From positions 1 to 64,000 of the forward strand of contig NZ_JQDZ01000114.1 in the NCBI RefSeq assembly GCF_000764205.1: a stretch of 64,000 bases of DNA. Reading direction: 5' to 3'. The translations under genes were made by a program, and so were the position numbers. Shown here piece after piece: positions 26,809 through 35,946 of this stretch (positions within the stretch are counted from its first letter, which is position 1; every line of letters begins with the position of its first letter). The DNA is from Thalassotalea sp. ND16A (GTDB lineage Bacteria; Pseudomonadota; Gammaproteobacteria; Enterobacterales; Alteromonadaceae). The notes under the pieces were generated by a model, which was given only the letters and a program-made list of their open reading frames with translations, ran no database searches and was not told the DNA's origin.

Positions 26809-27635
26809 AGCGAACTCCTTTTCATCAACAAATGCGCTAATAGCAGGTAAGCCGACATTTGTAGCACTGGTATCGCATAAATTGCGTAACTAAATTGCTT
26901 AGGGTTTATCGCCTGGTCAATTTGCATTCCCGGAAACAGATAATTTAACTGGCTAACAACGCTAAATTTATAGCCTACAAAGCCAATGATTAGCGGTAAA
27001 ATACCAAAAAACAACACAGTGAATACCAAAGCCTGTTTCGATGATTTGGCGAAACAATTAAAAAACGCCATCAACGCAATAAAAGGCAAAACAACAATGA
27101 AAAGTTCAATGAACAATTCAACAGCTTTTTTCGTACCAGGCAAAAATAAACTGCCATCGCGAAAGCTGGCAATAAGTACTGCAGCGATTAAGGTGATGGC
27201 AATTAACGTGGCATTGATGATCAATTGTCCGAGAAAGCGGCCATAGATAATTTCTGCCCGAGTTGCCCTTAAAGAAATAAAACGCAGCGTTCCTCTAATG
27301 CGATCTGAGCAGGTTTGATCACTGGCAATGACAAGCGCAAACATCGGAAAAGAATAAATGGCAATGAGCCAGTACATGGCGAGCTCTGGGACTGGCCACT
27401 TTAACAAAGAGGCCAAACCAAAAGCGCCAAAGACGTCTTTGGCGATATCTTTAAACATCGCCGAATAAATAAAATCTACCGCAGAATTGACCGGGTAATA
27501 CAAGATCAAAAACCAGGTAGTCGCAAACGCCAATAGCGCCATAACGCCACTTTTGGTTAAAAACAGTCTTACTAATTCAAATTTGGCCAAACACCAAACC
27601 CGATGCACACTAAATTGCCAGAGCATAGTTTTCAC
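26805..27635 (-). CDS. ABC-2 type permease
   Basis: The membrane partner of the ATPase immediately downstream. The 276-aa protein has about six hydrophobic segments (for instance GVMALLAFATTWFLILYY near residue 30 and LFIVVLPFIALMAFF near 190), with the cytoplasmic motif DQTCSDRIRGTLRFISLRATRAEIIYGRF between helices. That motif is typical of the multi-copper/gliding-type ABC-2 permeases. The transported substrate cannot be read from the sequence. A 4-nt overlap couples it to the ATPase. Confidence 0.88.
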   Translation of the reverse strand: MKTMLWQFSVHRVWCLAKFELVRLFLTKSGVMALLAFATTWFLILYYPVNSAVDFIYSAMFKDIAKDVFGAFGLASLLKWPVPELAMYWLIAIYSFPMFALVIASDQTCSDRIRGTLRFISLRATRAEIIYGRFLGQLIINATLIAITLIAAVLIASFRDGSLFLPGTKKAVELFIELFIVVLPFIALMAFFNCFAKSSKQALVFTVLFFGILPLIIGFVGYKFSVVSQLNYLFPGMQIDQAINPKQFSYAIYAIPVLQMSAYLLLAHLLMKRSSL

Positions 27636-27785
27636 TCAACATAGTTATCATTCAATCCTGTTATCAATTAAAATGTAGTTAAAATTCAATTTAATCAACT
27701 TGATTCTCTCTATAGCAGAGTATTATCAAGTGATTAAAATAGCGAACATTATTTGCCTACAGAAAAAATTTCTAACAATTAATAA

Positions 27786-27931
27786 CCTTCTAAAGGCGTC
27801 CGGCCTGTCAGGTATAAGTACGTCCTGAAATTACGCGAGGTTAAAACCCCGCCAACCGGGTAAGAAAATTGTTCTGCGAGTTCTGCAAGCCCCTCTAAAG
27901 GTTTCCCGCCTGAAGGTATAAGTATATCCAT
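27786..27931. repeat. Pair of imperfect direct repeats in the bamC-ABC gap
   Basis: CTAAAGGCGTCCGGCCTGTC, continuing AGGTATAAGTACGTCC (from 27786), recurs as CTAAAGGTTTCCCGCCTGA, continuing AGGTATAAGTATATCC (from 27895). A GC-rich segment separates them. A spurious frame runs across both. The whole gap 27636-27981 contains no gene; the repeats look like dispersed intergenic repeats. Confidence 0.6.
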
Positions 27932-27934
27932 ATA

Positions 27935-27962
27935 CAAAAAAAGCTCCCGAGGGAGCTTTTTA
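27935..27962 (-). terminator. bamC terminator
   Basis: On the minus strand AAAAAGCTCCC-TC-GGGAGCTTTTTTT is a perfect hairpin with a T-run, about 20 nt after the bamC stop codon. Confidence 0.88.
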
Positions 27963-27981
27963 ATAATAAGTTGCAAGCAAT

Positions 27982-29061
27982 TTATCTAAAAGAAAGTGCT
28001 GGCTCTAATACTTCAAAGTTTTTATCAAGCAACTCTTTGGTAATGATTTGTTGTTGAGCATCTTTGATCACTAGGGATGTTTTCTCACCAGTGGTTTGTA
28101 AATGAAATTGATAACTGCCACTTTCAAGTAAAATAACAGGTACATCATCACCCCAGATTGAATCCCATAAACTCGGTTCAGTACGGGTATATTCCACTTC
28201 GTAAAAATACTTTTCTTCGTTTAAATCTGTTACTACAAAATTATATTTTTCAAAAAAACCTGGCAGATAAGACCATAACTCATCAATTGGGTAATCAATA
28301 ATATAAGCGGGTTCTTCTTTCACCGATTGACCTAAGGTAACAATTTGCATGTTTGCCCGGGCAATTCTGTCTTCTTTATTATTTAATCGATAATGGTAAT
28401 CCAGTTGCGAGGTAACAGCATTGATCATACCCATTTCTACACGTTGTTGCTCGATAGGGTCAATTTTTTTGGTTGATCCCTTGCCTGACGTAAACATATA
28501 GTCAATGAGTTCAACATTTAAACCAATACTACGGCCATGAGGTTTGGTTACCAACGAATAACGAAAGCGCCAGCTTTCGGTCAAGTCGACACTTTTCCAA
28601 AATAGGTGGCCACTTTCTTTTTCAACATGAAACCAATCTGACTCCCACACATTGTTGTCAGCATCGCTGCTAGAGAATTCAACACTTTCACTGGCAAGGT
28701 AGTCACTAATCGCTTTAATCACTTGCTCACGTAAATCGCGGTTATCGTCTACTTTGTCGTACCAAATTTCAGCACTTTTATCGAATTCATCAATTCGGCT
28801 GCCAGAAGCAAGAGGCAAAACCAACGCTGGGGCACGAATATCTACTTTCTTGCCAACCGGGTTATCGTTGCCTTTCACATCTGGGATGCTGTACTTATCA
28901 TGTTTTGGTGGCGCGGTTAGATCTGAAGGGACTTTTAACTCTTCATTGGCTTGAATGTTTACGTAATCAAAATTACCTTTGGCTTGTTTACGGGTTTCTA
29001 CACCGCTACAAGCAGTAAGAGATAAAGTTAATAAAGAAAAATAAATTATACGGCGATCCAT
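27982..29061 (-). CDS. bamC: Outer-membrane assembly lipoprotein BamC
   Basis: BamC (NlpB) is an accessory lipoprotein of the BAM complex, which inserts beta-barrels into the outer membrane. The 359-aa product begins with a lipoprotein signal (LSLTACSG, Cys18). The BamD-binding unstructured N-terminus with VPSDLTAPPKHDKYSIPD follows, then two helix-grip domains. It appears intact. The gene usually follows dapA in gammaproteobacteria, but no dapA precedes it here. Confidence 0.9.
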   Translation of the reverse strand: MDRRIIYFSLLTLSLTACSGVETRKQAKGNFDYVNIQANEELKVPSDLTAPPKHDKYSIPDVKGNDNPVGKKVDIRAPALVLPLASGSRIDEFDKSAEIWYDKVDDNRDLREQVIKAISDYLASESVEFSSSDADNNVWESDWFHVEKESGHLFWKSVDLTESWRFRYSLVTKPHGRSIGLNVELIDYMFTSGKGSTKKIDPIEQQRVEMGMINAVTSQLDYHYRLNNKEDRIARANMQIVTLGQSVKEEPAYIIDYPIDELWSYLPGFFEKYNFVVTDLNEEKYFYEVEYTRTEPSLWDSIWGDDVPVILLESGSYQFHLQTTGEKTSLVIKDAQQQIITKELLDKNFEVLEPALSFR

Positions 29062-29514
29062 TAAAACTCCCGAGGAAAAAGCCTGTCATACTATAGGTAT
29101 GTCTACGGTTAAATTATCAGCCAAATGCACACAGCACGGCTGGTTAAGTAACTTTATTTGTTATTTACGCTGCAATTTGAATAGTTTTATGATTCAAATT
29201 GAAACATTGAGATGTTTTGATTTAATTGCTGGCAAAAAGTTCCTAAAAAATCTCGATTTATTTAGATTGATAACGAAACTGTATAGTGCGATTAAAGTTG
29301 CGGTTTATGGTACTTGGCTGAAGTTGCAAACACAAGTTTTACTCACTGTGGTTCGCTAATTTTTATCGGCAAAACTATAAATTGTGCTGATAACTCATTA
29401 CAATAATCAAAAACAGCCGTAGCGCTAGTACAATTTTATAATAAGATTGATGTTAGCAACTTGATTTTGCATCTCTGGCAAACAAGCGTATTACTAAATA
29501 CTTTAAGGAATTAC
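29062..29514. other. Gap between bamC and bcp without a recognisable gene
   Basis: This 453-bp stretch must hold the divergent promoters of bamC and bcp. An 86-codon plus frame (29099-29359) has no recognisable similarity and no ribosome-binding site, so I do not call it. I see no trace of dapA or gcvR, which commonly stand between these two genes in related bacteria as I remember them. Confidence 0.6.
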
Positions 29515-29988
29515 ATGAACACTTTACAAGCTGGCGATAACGCTCCGCGATTTTCATTACCCGATCAAAACAACGAGATGGTTTCACTTGCTGATTTCAT
29601 CAATAAAAAGCGCGTACTCGTCTATTTTTACCCAAAAGCGATGACACCAGGTTGTACCGTACAGGCACAAGGCTTGCGAGACAGTAAAGCTCAGCTTGAA
29701 CAGTTAAACACCGTGGTCTTTGGCATCAGTCCAGATGAAGTAAAACGGCTGGATAAATTTTGTCTTCGCGACGAATTAAATTTCAGCTTGCTATCCGATG
29801 TTGATCACAATGTTGCCGATCAATTTGGCGTTTGGGGGCTGAAAAAGTTTATGGGCCGAGAATATGACGGTATTCACCGTTTGAGTTTTCTAATTGGCCT
29901 TGATGGTAAAGTTGAAAAAGTTTTCAATAAGTTTAAAACCAAAAATCATCATGACGTTGTGTTGGCAGCGATTGCAGAATTAACCTAG
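29515..29988 (+). CDS. bcp: Thioredoxin-dependent thiol peroxidase (Bcp/PrxQ)
   Basis: A cytoplasmic peroxiredoxin that reduces hydrogen and organic peroxides using thioredoxin. The start at 29515, with AAGGAA 5 nt upstream, gives MNTLQAGDNAPRFSLPDQ and 157 aa (156 in E. coli). A longer in-frame start at 29461 is not supported. The peroxidatic cysteine lies in PKAMTPGCTVQAQGLRD (Cys46). The second cysteine position of the E. coli enzyme reads Q-A-Q here, so the partner cysteine five residues later is absent, as in some 1-Cys forms. A terminator follows. Confidence 0.94.
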   Translation: MNTLQAGDNAPRFSLPDQNNEMVSLADFINKKRVLVYFYPKAMTPGCTVQAQGLRDSKAQLEQLNTVVFGISPDEVKRLDKFCLRDELNFSLLSDVDHNVADQFGVWGLKKFMGREYDGIHRLSFLIGLDGKVEKVFNKFKTKNHHDVVLAAIAELT

Positions 29989-30011
29989 ACATTTTGTAAA
30001 TGCTTCGTCCA

Positions 30012-30048
30012 AAAAAAGGCGATACCCGGTTTGGGTATCGCCTTTTCT
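30012..30048. terminator. Bidirectional terminator between bcp and the permease gene
   Basis: AAAAAAAGGCGATACCC pairs with GGGTATCGCCTTTT around GGTTT. It serves bcp on the plus strand and the converging AI-2E family gene on the minus strand. Confidence 0.88.
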
Positions 30049-30076
30049 GATTGCTTGCTATAAAACTCGGATGAAC

Positions 30077-31147
30077 TTAAGCGCTTACCGTTTCGGTAAT
30101 TTCTTCTGCTGGCCAGGCATTAATGACGGCTTTCACCAGAGTTGCCAGCGGGATGGCGAAAAACACACCCCAAAAACCCCAGAGCCCACCAAACAAAATC
30201 ACCGCAATAATTATCGCCACCGGGTGTAAGTTCACCGCTTCGGAAAATAATAATGGTACTAAAATATTGCCATCAATCACCTGGATAATGCCATAAGCTA
30301 GCATTAAATAACCAAATTCTGGACTGAAGCCCCATTGAAATAAGCCCACCAGACAAACTGGAATCGTTACTACCGTAGCTCCCACGTAAGGGACCAGTAC
30401 CGACAAGCCCACTAAGGCACCGAGTAACACCGCATATCTTAAATCAAGAAATAAGAACGCGATAGTTGAAGCTATGCCGATAATTAAAATCTCAATGACT
30501 TTGCCACGTATGTAGTTATGAATTTGCTGATGCATTTCGCTGGCCACCTGAGTGGTTAAACGGCGTTCTTTCGGCAGAAAACGGGCAGCATTGTCGATCA
30601 TTGCAGCTCTGTCTTTTAAAAAGAAAAACACCATTAACGGCACTAAAATCAAATAGATCAATAAAGCTACTAAGTCTGAAATAGAGTTCAAAGAGGCCTC
30701 TAACACCAATTGCCCCCAGACTAACAAATTTTCTTTAACCGATGCGATAACGGTATCAATTTGTTCGGCTTTAATAAGATCCGGATACGTTTCTGGCAAG
30801 GCTAATAAGTAAGAATTACCCTCGACCAACATTTGTGGCACTTCTGAGACTAAATTTGATGTTTGCTGCCACAGTACAGGTAGCAAGCCTAAAATGGTCA
30901 ATAAACTGATACCAATAAAGATGATCATCACCAATATTACTGATTTATTTCGACTCAGGCCAAATTTTACAAACCGCAAAACCGGCGACTCAAGCAAGAA
31001 AGCAAATGCTACCGCCACTATCACCGGCATCAATAAGTTACCAAAGTAATAGAGCAATAAAAATGTAGTTAAAATAAATAAAGCAAGGGTTACAACATGG
31101 GGATCCGAAAATTTTTCTTTATACCAATCGACAATGTATTTAATCAT
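30077..31147 (-). CDS. perM: AI-2E family transporter (PerM-like)
   Basis: A 356-aa inner-membrane protein with about seven to eight hydrophobic segments of the AI-2E/PerM family, whose members are permeases or ion antiporters of varied function. Family hallmarks are the long C-terminal region FLFLDLRYAVLLGALVGLSVLVPYVGA near 235 and GNILVPLLFSEAVNLHPVAIIIAVILFGGLWGFWGV near 300. It shares the bcp neighbourhood as in many gammaproteobacteria and is preceded by the TusA-like gene on the same strand after 7 nt. The substrate is unknown. Confidence 0.88.
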   Translation of the reverse strand: MIKYIVDWYKEKFSDPHVVTLALFILTTFLLLYYFGNLLMPVIVAVAFAFLLESPVLRFVKFGLSRNKSVILVMIIFIGISLLTILGLLPVLWQQTSNLVSEVPQMLVEGNSYLLALPETYPDLIKAEQIDTVIASVKENLLVWGQLVLEASLNSISDLVALLIYLILVPLMVFFFLKDRAAMIDNAARFLPKERRLTTQVASEMHQQIHNYIRGKVIEILIIGIASTIAFLFLDLRYAVLLGALVGLSVLVPYVGATVVTIPVCLVGLFQWGFSPEFGYLMLAYGIIQVIDGNILVPLLFSEAVNLHPVAIIIAVILFGGLWGFWGVFFAIPLATLVKAVINAWPAEEITETVSA

Positions 31148-31154
31148 TCAAAAA

Positions 31155-31382
31155 TTACTCTTTTATTATCACTATCTCAATTGCATGGGCAGCGATTGAT
31201 TTTTGGGTAAACGATATGCTTAGTTTGTTTAATAAACGTGGGATATCTTGTTTGGAGCCGGGATCGGACAAAAGTAGTGTTAGTTGCTCACCACAATTAA
31301 GTTGTTTTAACAGCAACTTGGTATTTACCAGTACCTGCGGACATTTATCCAACCGCGCATCATATTCCAGTATTTTTTGCAT
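31155..31382 (-). CDS. TusA/SirA-like sulfur-carrier family protein
   Basis: With the ATG at 31382 the product is 75 aa and starts MQKILEYDARLDKCPQVLVNTKLLLKQL, the layout of TusA-family proteins (normally Cys-Pro-x-Pro; here Cys-Pro-Gln-Val). The cysteine that carries sulfur in TusA is kept. The rest predicts the beta-alpha-beta-alpha-beta-beta fold. An in-frame start at 31421 would add 13 residues that do not fit the family. It lies 7 nt before perM and probably shares its transcript. Its partner is unknown. Confidence 0.75.
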   Translation of the reverse strand: MQKILEYDARLDKCPQVLVNTKLLLKQLNCGEQLTLLLSDPGSKQDIPRLLNKLSISFTQKSIAAHAIEIVIIKE

Positions 31383-31609
31383 ATTTAGCTTATTTACTAC
31401 CGTTTGCCAAAATAGTATCAATTACAGAACTTTAAATAAACCTAATTCATTGTGCAAGTCACGATATAGGCTTGTAAAATAGCCCCACATAATCCAAAAT
31501 AAGATGAATACAAGGAATGCGAATTTAAGAAAATAAATTGCAACTATATCCAGCTTTTATGCTCTAAGTTCAGATATTATCAACAGACCTCAGATGTACC
31601 AGGATGTTA

Positions 31610-33073
31610 ATGAATAAAACCAGAAAATTTAAGCCCGCCGTTATTACCAGTTTTGTCGCGGGTTTATTATTTGCCCACTGTGCCCAGGCCCTGTCTACCG
31701 ACAAAAACCAATTACCCGAAATTGGCACCTCGGCGATAAGCACCTTGTCATTAGATAAGGAAGGTCTTTATGGCAAGGCTATGATGAAATCCGTTAGAGC
31801 ATCACAGCCAATAATTCAAGATCCTGTTCTCATTGAATACATCAATGATTTGGGTAATGAGTTAGTCAAAAATGCTGATGGAGTAAATTATCAATTTCAA
31901 TTTTTCCTGATAAATAACAAAGAACTCAATGCCTTTGCATTTTTTGGTGGCCATATTGGCACACATTCAGGGTTAATCACCATGGCCGACAATGAAAGTG
32001 AACTTGCTTCCGTACTTTCTCATGAAATCGCCCATGTAACGCAACGTCATTTAGCACGAAAAATGGAAGCTCAAAGCCGCAACACGCCACTCAGTATTGC
32101 CGGGTTAATATCCGGAGTATTATTATCTTTAGTCAATCCACAAGCAGGTTTTGCTACTCTTAGTGCAACTATGGCGGCAACTCAACAAGCCGGTATCAAT
32201 TACACCCGAAGCAATGAACAGGAAGCAGACCGAGTCGGTATGAGCATTTTGGTTGCGAGCGGTTTTGATCCTAACGGAGCACCTGACTTTTTTAAAAAAA
32301 TGTCGGGCAAATATCGCTATACCTCAAAACCACCAGCAATGCTGCTGACTCACCCTTTACCGGATTCGCGTATCAGTGATTCAAGAAACCGCGCGCAAAT
32401 GTACCCCAATAAGTTACTTGCACCAAGTTTAGATTTTGAACTGGCCAAAGCCAGGCTCAGAGCTAGATATGAAGGTAACGGCAAAGGTAACATTGCTATA
32501 TTTGAAAACGAAATTCGCAAGCATAAATATCAGATTAAAGAGGCTGCACAATATGGTTTGGCGCTTTCTTACTTTGAGGATAAACAATACGCTAAAGCGG
32601 AAAAGCTATTATCAGAATTACTGAGCCAAGCGCCAAAAAATCTGTTTTATGCCGATGCGATGACCGATACTTTTATTGAGCAGAAAAAACATGATCAAGC
32701 TTTGGCAATGCTGAAAAAATTAAACTTGATCATGCCAAATAACCAAGTGGTTACGTTAAATTATGCCAACACCGCTTTAAGTGCAAAACAATACGATTTA
32801 GCCACCAGTTTGTTGCAAGATTTTTTAATTTTAAATCGAGAAAACTTTATCGGCCACGATTTATTAACACAAGTGTATCGCCGACAAAACAAAATGGCCG
32901 AAATGCACGGCCAACAAGCAGAAGTTTTCGCATTAATGGGCTTGTACCCGAAAGCAGTTGATGAGTTGCATACCGCCTATAATTTTTCGGAAAAAAATTC
33001 GTTAATGCAAAAGCGGATTAAAGCGAGAATATTACAATTTCAAGAAGAAGAAAATCAGCTGAAAAGATTGTAA
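31610..33073 (+). CDS. bepA: BepA-like periplasmic M48 metalloprotease with TPR tail
   Basis: BepA (YfgC) is a periplasmic chaperone-protease that acts on LptD and BAM assembly. A signal peptide (SFVAGLLFAHCAQA) precedes the M48 domain, with the zinc motif HEIAH at residues 138-142 and a third ligand in NEQEADRVGM near 205. The C-terminal half (300-487) is TPR repeats (AKAEKLLSELLSQAP and similar). I chose the second ATG at 31610 because AGG lies 7 nt upstream; the first is at 31604. The length of 487 aa matches E. coli (487). Confidence 0.93.
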   Translation: MNKTRKFKPAVITSFVAGLLFAHCAQALSTDKNQLPEIGTSAISTLSLDKEGLYGKAMMKSVRASQPIIQDPVLIEYINDLGNELVKNADGVNYQFQFFLINNKELNAFAFFGGHIGTHSGLITMADNESELASVLSHEIAHVTQRHLARKMEAQSRNTPLSIAGLISGVLLSLVNPQAGFATLSATMAATQQAGINYTRSNEQEADRVGMSILVASGFDPNGAPDFFKKMSGKYRYTSKPPAMLLTHPLPDSRISDSRNRAQMYPNKLLAPSLDFELAKARLRARYEGNGKGNIAIFENEIRKHKYQIKEAAQYGLALSYFEDKQYAKAEKLLSELLSQAPKNLFYADAMTDTFIEQKKHDQALAMLKKLNLIMPNNQVVTLNYANTALSAKQYDLATSLLQDFLILNRENFIGHDLLTQVYRRQNKMAEMHGQQAEVFALMGLYPKAVDELHTAYNFSEKNSLMQKRIKARILQFQEEENQLKRL

Positions 33074-33140
33074 GATTAAACAATAACATTGCTAATAATG
33101 CCCACAAGGCAAACCAACCTACTATTTAAAAGAGAATTAC

Positions 33141-33491
33141 ATGACAACATTAACGATATATCATAATCCACGTTGCTCAAAAAGCCGACAAACACTACAA
33201 CTTATTGAGGCCGCTAATGTTGATGTAGAGATTGTTGAATATTTAAAAACGCCACTTAGCGCTGAAACGTTAGCAACTATTTTAAAATTACTGGCCGTTG
33301 AACCAAGAGCGATGATGCGAGTAAAAGAAAGCGAATATCGTGAGCAGAACCTTGCTGATCCAAGCTTAACCGAACAAGACTTGCTTGCTGCCATAGTGGC
33401 AACACCTAAATTATTAGAGCGTCCTATTGTCGTTACTAACAACAAAGCCTGTATTGGTCGCCCTCCTGAAAATGTATTAGCACTACTTTAA
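33141..33491 (+). CDS. ArsC/YfgD-family arsenate reductase-like protein
   Basis: A 116-aa glutaredoxin-fold protein with the ArsC signature IYHNPRCSKSRQTL (Cys12 as catalytic residue) and RPIVVTNNKACIGRPPENVLALL at the end, the typical C-terminus. In E. coli yfgD also follows bepA, so the neighbourhood is conserved, and a housekeeping redox role is more likely than arsenic resistance. No other ars gene is near. It overlaps the DUF2069 gene by one base (TAATG). Confidence 0.9.
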   Translation: MTTLTIYHNPRCSKSRQTLQLIEAANVDVEIVEYLKTPLSAETLATILKLLAVEPRAMMRVKESEYREQNLADPSLTEQDLLAAIVATPKLLERPIVVTNNKACIGRPPENVLALL

Positions 33492-33934
33492 TGACTATGA
33501 ATGAGCGTAACCAGCACAAACAGCTATTTGCCACACACACACTAAAAAACATCACATTATTCGGTTATTTTGGTTTATTAATTTTTATGCCTGTCTGGCT
33601 GTTATTGTTAAGCCCTAGTGAAGGCTTATCGCCAATATTGTCGATGATGATGTTCACCCTGCCGTTATTGTTCCCACTAAAAGGCTTAGTGACAGGTAAC
33701 CCTTACACTTATGCCTGGGCGAATTTTGTGGTGATGATTTACTTTTTGCACTCTCTTACCACATTATGGGTGTCGACTGACGAAACACTTTACGCATTAA
33801 TTGAATTGTTTTTTGCAACAACTATGTTCTTAGCCGGGTCTTATTACTCAAAGTATCGAGGCCAAGAGCTTGGACTGAAAATCAAAAAGCTAAAACAAGA
33901 ATTAGAAGAAGAAAAACAACGAGAACAGCAATAA
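33491..33934 (+). CDS. DUF2069 membrane protein
   Basis: A 147-aa inner-membrane protein with four hydrophobic segments (LFGYFGLLIFMPVWLLLL, SMMMFTLPLLFPLKGL, TYAWANFVVMIYFLHSL, YALIELFFATTMFLAG) and a charged coiled tail rich in Lys and Glu (LKIKKLKQELEEEKQREQQ). This is the DUF2069 pattern. Its function is unknown. Translation is coupled to the ArsC-like gene by a TAATG overlap. Confidence 0.85.
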   Translation: MTMNERNQHKQLFATHTLKNITLFGYFGLLIFMPVWLLLLSPSEGLSPILSMMMFTLPLLFPLKGLVTGNPYTYAWANFVVMIYFLHSLTTLWVSTDETLYALIELFFATTMFLAGSYYSKYRGQELGLKIKKLKQELEEEKQREQQ

Positions 33935-33977
33935 ATCAGCACTACTGTCGCGGTAGCGTTTGATAATAGGAATGACT

Positions 33978-35879
33978 ATGAAATACCCAGCAATTTTATT
34001 AACCACAGTACTTGCATCTGCCTTAAACCTGGCGGGTTGTGGTGGCGGTAGCGGTAGCGGTAACGATGATGATCCAATCAATGAACCTACTCCCGGCTTA
34101 ATGCAAAGTGATAGTAATCCGACAGCAGGCAGCAGTACCGAACTCATTTTGCTGCAGCCAAACCAAGACATCAGTCAGATATCCTGGCAGCAAACCAGCG
34201 GCCCAGTACAGGTAACGTTATTAAGTAGCAGCAAAGTTGTTGCCTTCACCATTCCAGTTTCTGGCGATTACAGCTTTAAAGTAGATTATCTCGATGGCTT
34301 TACCGCCAAGAGTGAAAGCATAAGCTTTAGCGCAAGCAGCGGTTCTAATAAAGTGGTTGCGCGCTTAGGTCACAGTGTGGTTGAACAAGGTGGAGTATCG
34401 TTAAGAGCATTCACCAGTAACGATATTGATACCTCTTCGATTACTTGGCAACAATTATCGGGCCCACAAGTGAGCTTTGATGTTGATAACACTAATACTG
34501 CGGTTACAATTTTTGATGTCCCTAGTGTATCTGCAGATTCAGTCATAGAATTAGAAGTCACCGCCAAAACCACTGCCGGTGACACCCATAAAGACAGAGT
34601 GTCTTTATTGATTGAAAATAGACCAAGCATAGTGAGCGGTGCGCTTTTTGATGATGCATTAGCAAACATACATGCTTATAACCCTGATTCAGCATTTGCC
34701 GATGCGTTAATTAAATGTGTTTACTCGAATCAAATTGAAAATAAGATCTCCACCTTTTGTGAATTATCTGAGTTACCAATATTGGCGAACACCAGCAATG
34801 GTTCAACCCCGAGCATTGAGCAGATAATGGATCGTGTCGTGGTATCGCACGACTGGATGGCAGAAAACTTTAGAGCCTATTTGGAGGCATTTGATAACCA
34901 AGATGACTTTAAAAACTTGCTCCGAGCCACCACTGCAATTGTCTTATCTTACGATGTGCGCCCTTCTTTCTATTGGGCAGCAACCGGAGCGATTTATTTA
35001 GATCCAAACAATTATTGGTTAACTGCGGAGCAGCGCGACACCATTAATGAAGCACCGGATTATCGTGCTAATTTAGGTGACGATTTACAATTCATTATGC
35101 CTTGGCGATATGTAAAAGAGAATAAAGATGTATCTTTTAATTATCCGGTTAACGACCGACTCAACCGCAGTTTAGTCGATATGAAATTTGAATTGGCTGA
35201 CTTGCTCTATCATGAGTTAGCTCACGCAAACGACTATTTGCCACCAGCAGAGTGGTCTAGCGTGTCACCATCAGACAGCTTTTACGAAGCTGCCACTGAT
35301 GTTGCTGAGATCTCTGATGACATGATTATTCGTTACCCATTACTGTCACAAGAAATGAAAGATTTAGCAGCAGTCCGATTCACCACGGAAAAAGAAGCAA
35401 ATGATATTCAAAAAGCATATACCCCTGATGATGTGGCCACTTTTTACAAAGACGACATCGCCAATGGCTTTTACAATTACACCAATGAAAAAGAAGATTT
35501 AGGCATATTATTTGAATCGCTAATGATGTCATTACGCTACGGTGTTCAACGTGATACGGCGGTTACTACTCCTCCGGATCCAAATCCTAGCAAGCACGTA
35601 ATTGTTGCCTGGGGGCAACGTGGCAGAATTGCAGAGCCAGGTATCAGTGAAAGAGCTGCTTATGTTACCGGTAGACTTTTACCTGAATTTGATCTTGACC
35701 TGATTGATAGTTTGCCATCGCCAATTCAAATGACCCCAGGTTTAGATTGGTGGGAAAACTTAGCGATCAGCCCGAATGTACCACAAGCCCTACATGTGCT
35801 ACTACAGAAATCAAGTAATACCCTGCAACCAAAATTCCGAACCCATCAGCACCACGCAAGGCCTATGCCGAAGCACTAA
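33978..35879 (+). CDS. Large lipoprotein with HExxH zinc-protease motif
   Basis: I do not recognise a named family. The start at 33978 has AGGA 6 nt upstream and gives a 633-aa product with a clear lipoprotein signal (TVLASALNLAGCGGG, Cys21) followed by a Gly/Ser/Asp-rich linker. Residues 60-210 look like two beta-sandwich PKD-like repeats (ISQISWQQTSGPVQV and SSITWQQLSGPQVSF). Residues 350-560 contain DLLYHELAHANDYLPP near 415, the HExxH motif of gluzincin-type metalloproteases. It is probably an outer-membrane or surface protease-like protein. The last residues (HQHHARPMPKH) may be a decayed end. Confidence 0.75.
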   Translation: MKYPAILLTTVLASALNLAGCGGGSGSGNDDDPINEPTPGLMQSDSNPTAGSSTELILLQPNQDISQISWQQTSGPVQVTLLSSSKVVAFTIPVSGDYSFKVDYLDGFTAKSESISFSASSGSNKVVARLGHSVVEQGGVSLRAFTSNDIDTSSITWQQLSGPQVSFDVDNTNTAVTIFDVPSVSADSVIELEVTAKTTAGDTHKDRVSLLIENRPSIVSGALFDDALANIHAYNPDSAFADALIKCVYSNQIENKISTFCELSELPILANTSNGSTPSIEQIMDRVVVSHDWMAENFRAYLEAFDNQDDFKNLLRATTAIVLSYDVRPSFYWAATGAIYLDPNNYWLTAEQRDTINEAPDYRANLGDDLQFIMPWRYVKENKDVSFNYPVNDRLNRSLVDMKFELADLLYHELAHANDYLPPAEWSSVSPSDSFYEAATDVAEISDDMIIRYPLLSQEMKDLAAVRFTTEKEANDIQKAYTPDDVATFYKDDIANGFYNYTNEKEDLGILFESLMMSLRYGVQRDTAVTTPPDPNPSKHVIVAWGQRGRIAEPGISERAAYVTGRLLPEFDLDLIDSLPSPIQMTPGLDWWENLAISPNVPQALHVLLQKSSNTLQPKFRTHQHHARPMPKH

Positions 35880-35885
35880 GGACAA

Positions 35886-35934
35886 AGTACAAGGTACAAG
35901 GTACAAGGTACAAGGTACAAGGTACAAGGTACAA
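35886..35934. repeat. Six perfect tandem GGTACAA heptamers plus one imperfect
   Basis: GGTACAA is repeated exactly six times (35893-35934), preceded by AGTACAA. It begins a few bases after the lipoprotein stop codon and is outside the coding frame. A 7-bp unit is not a multiple of three and is likely to slip. Confidence 0.95.
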
Positions 35935-35946
35935 GCAGCATTGTTG

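Noticed and set aside
27779-27976. 65-aa ORF before bamC
   Set aside because: It is formed by the two direct repeats and the terminator, not by a gene.
29099-29359. 86-aa ORF between bamC and bcp as a gcvR remnant
   Set aside because: The sequence shows no GcvR or ACT-domain pattern and lacks a ribosome-binding site.
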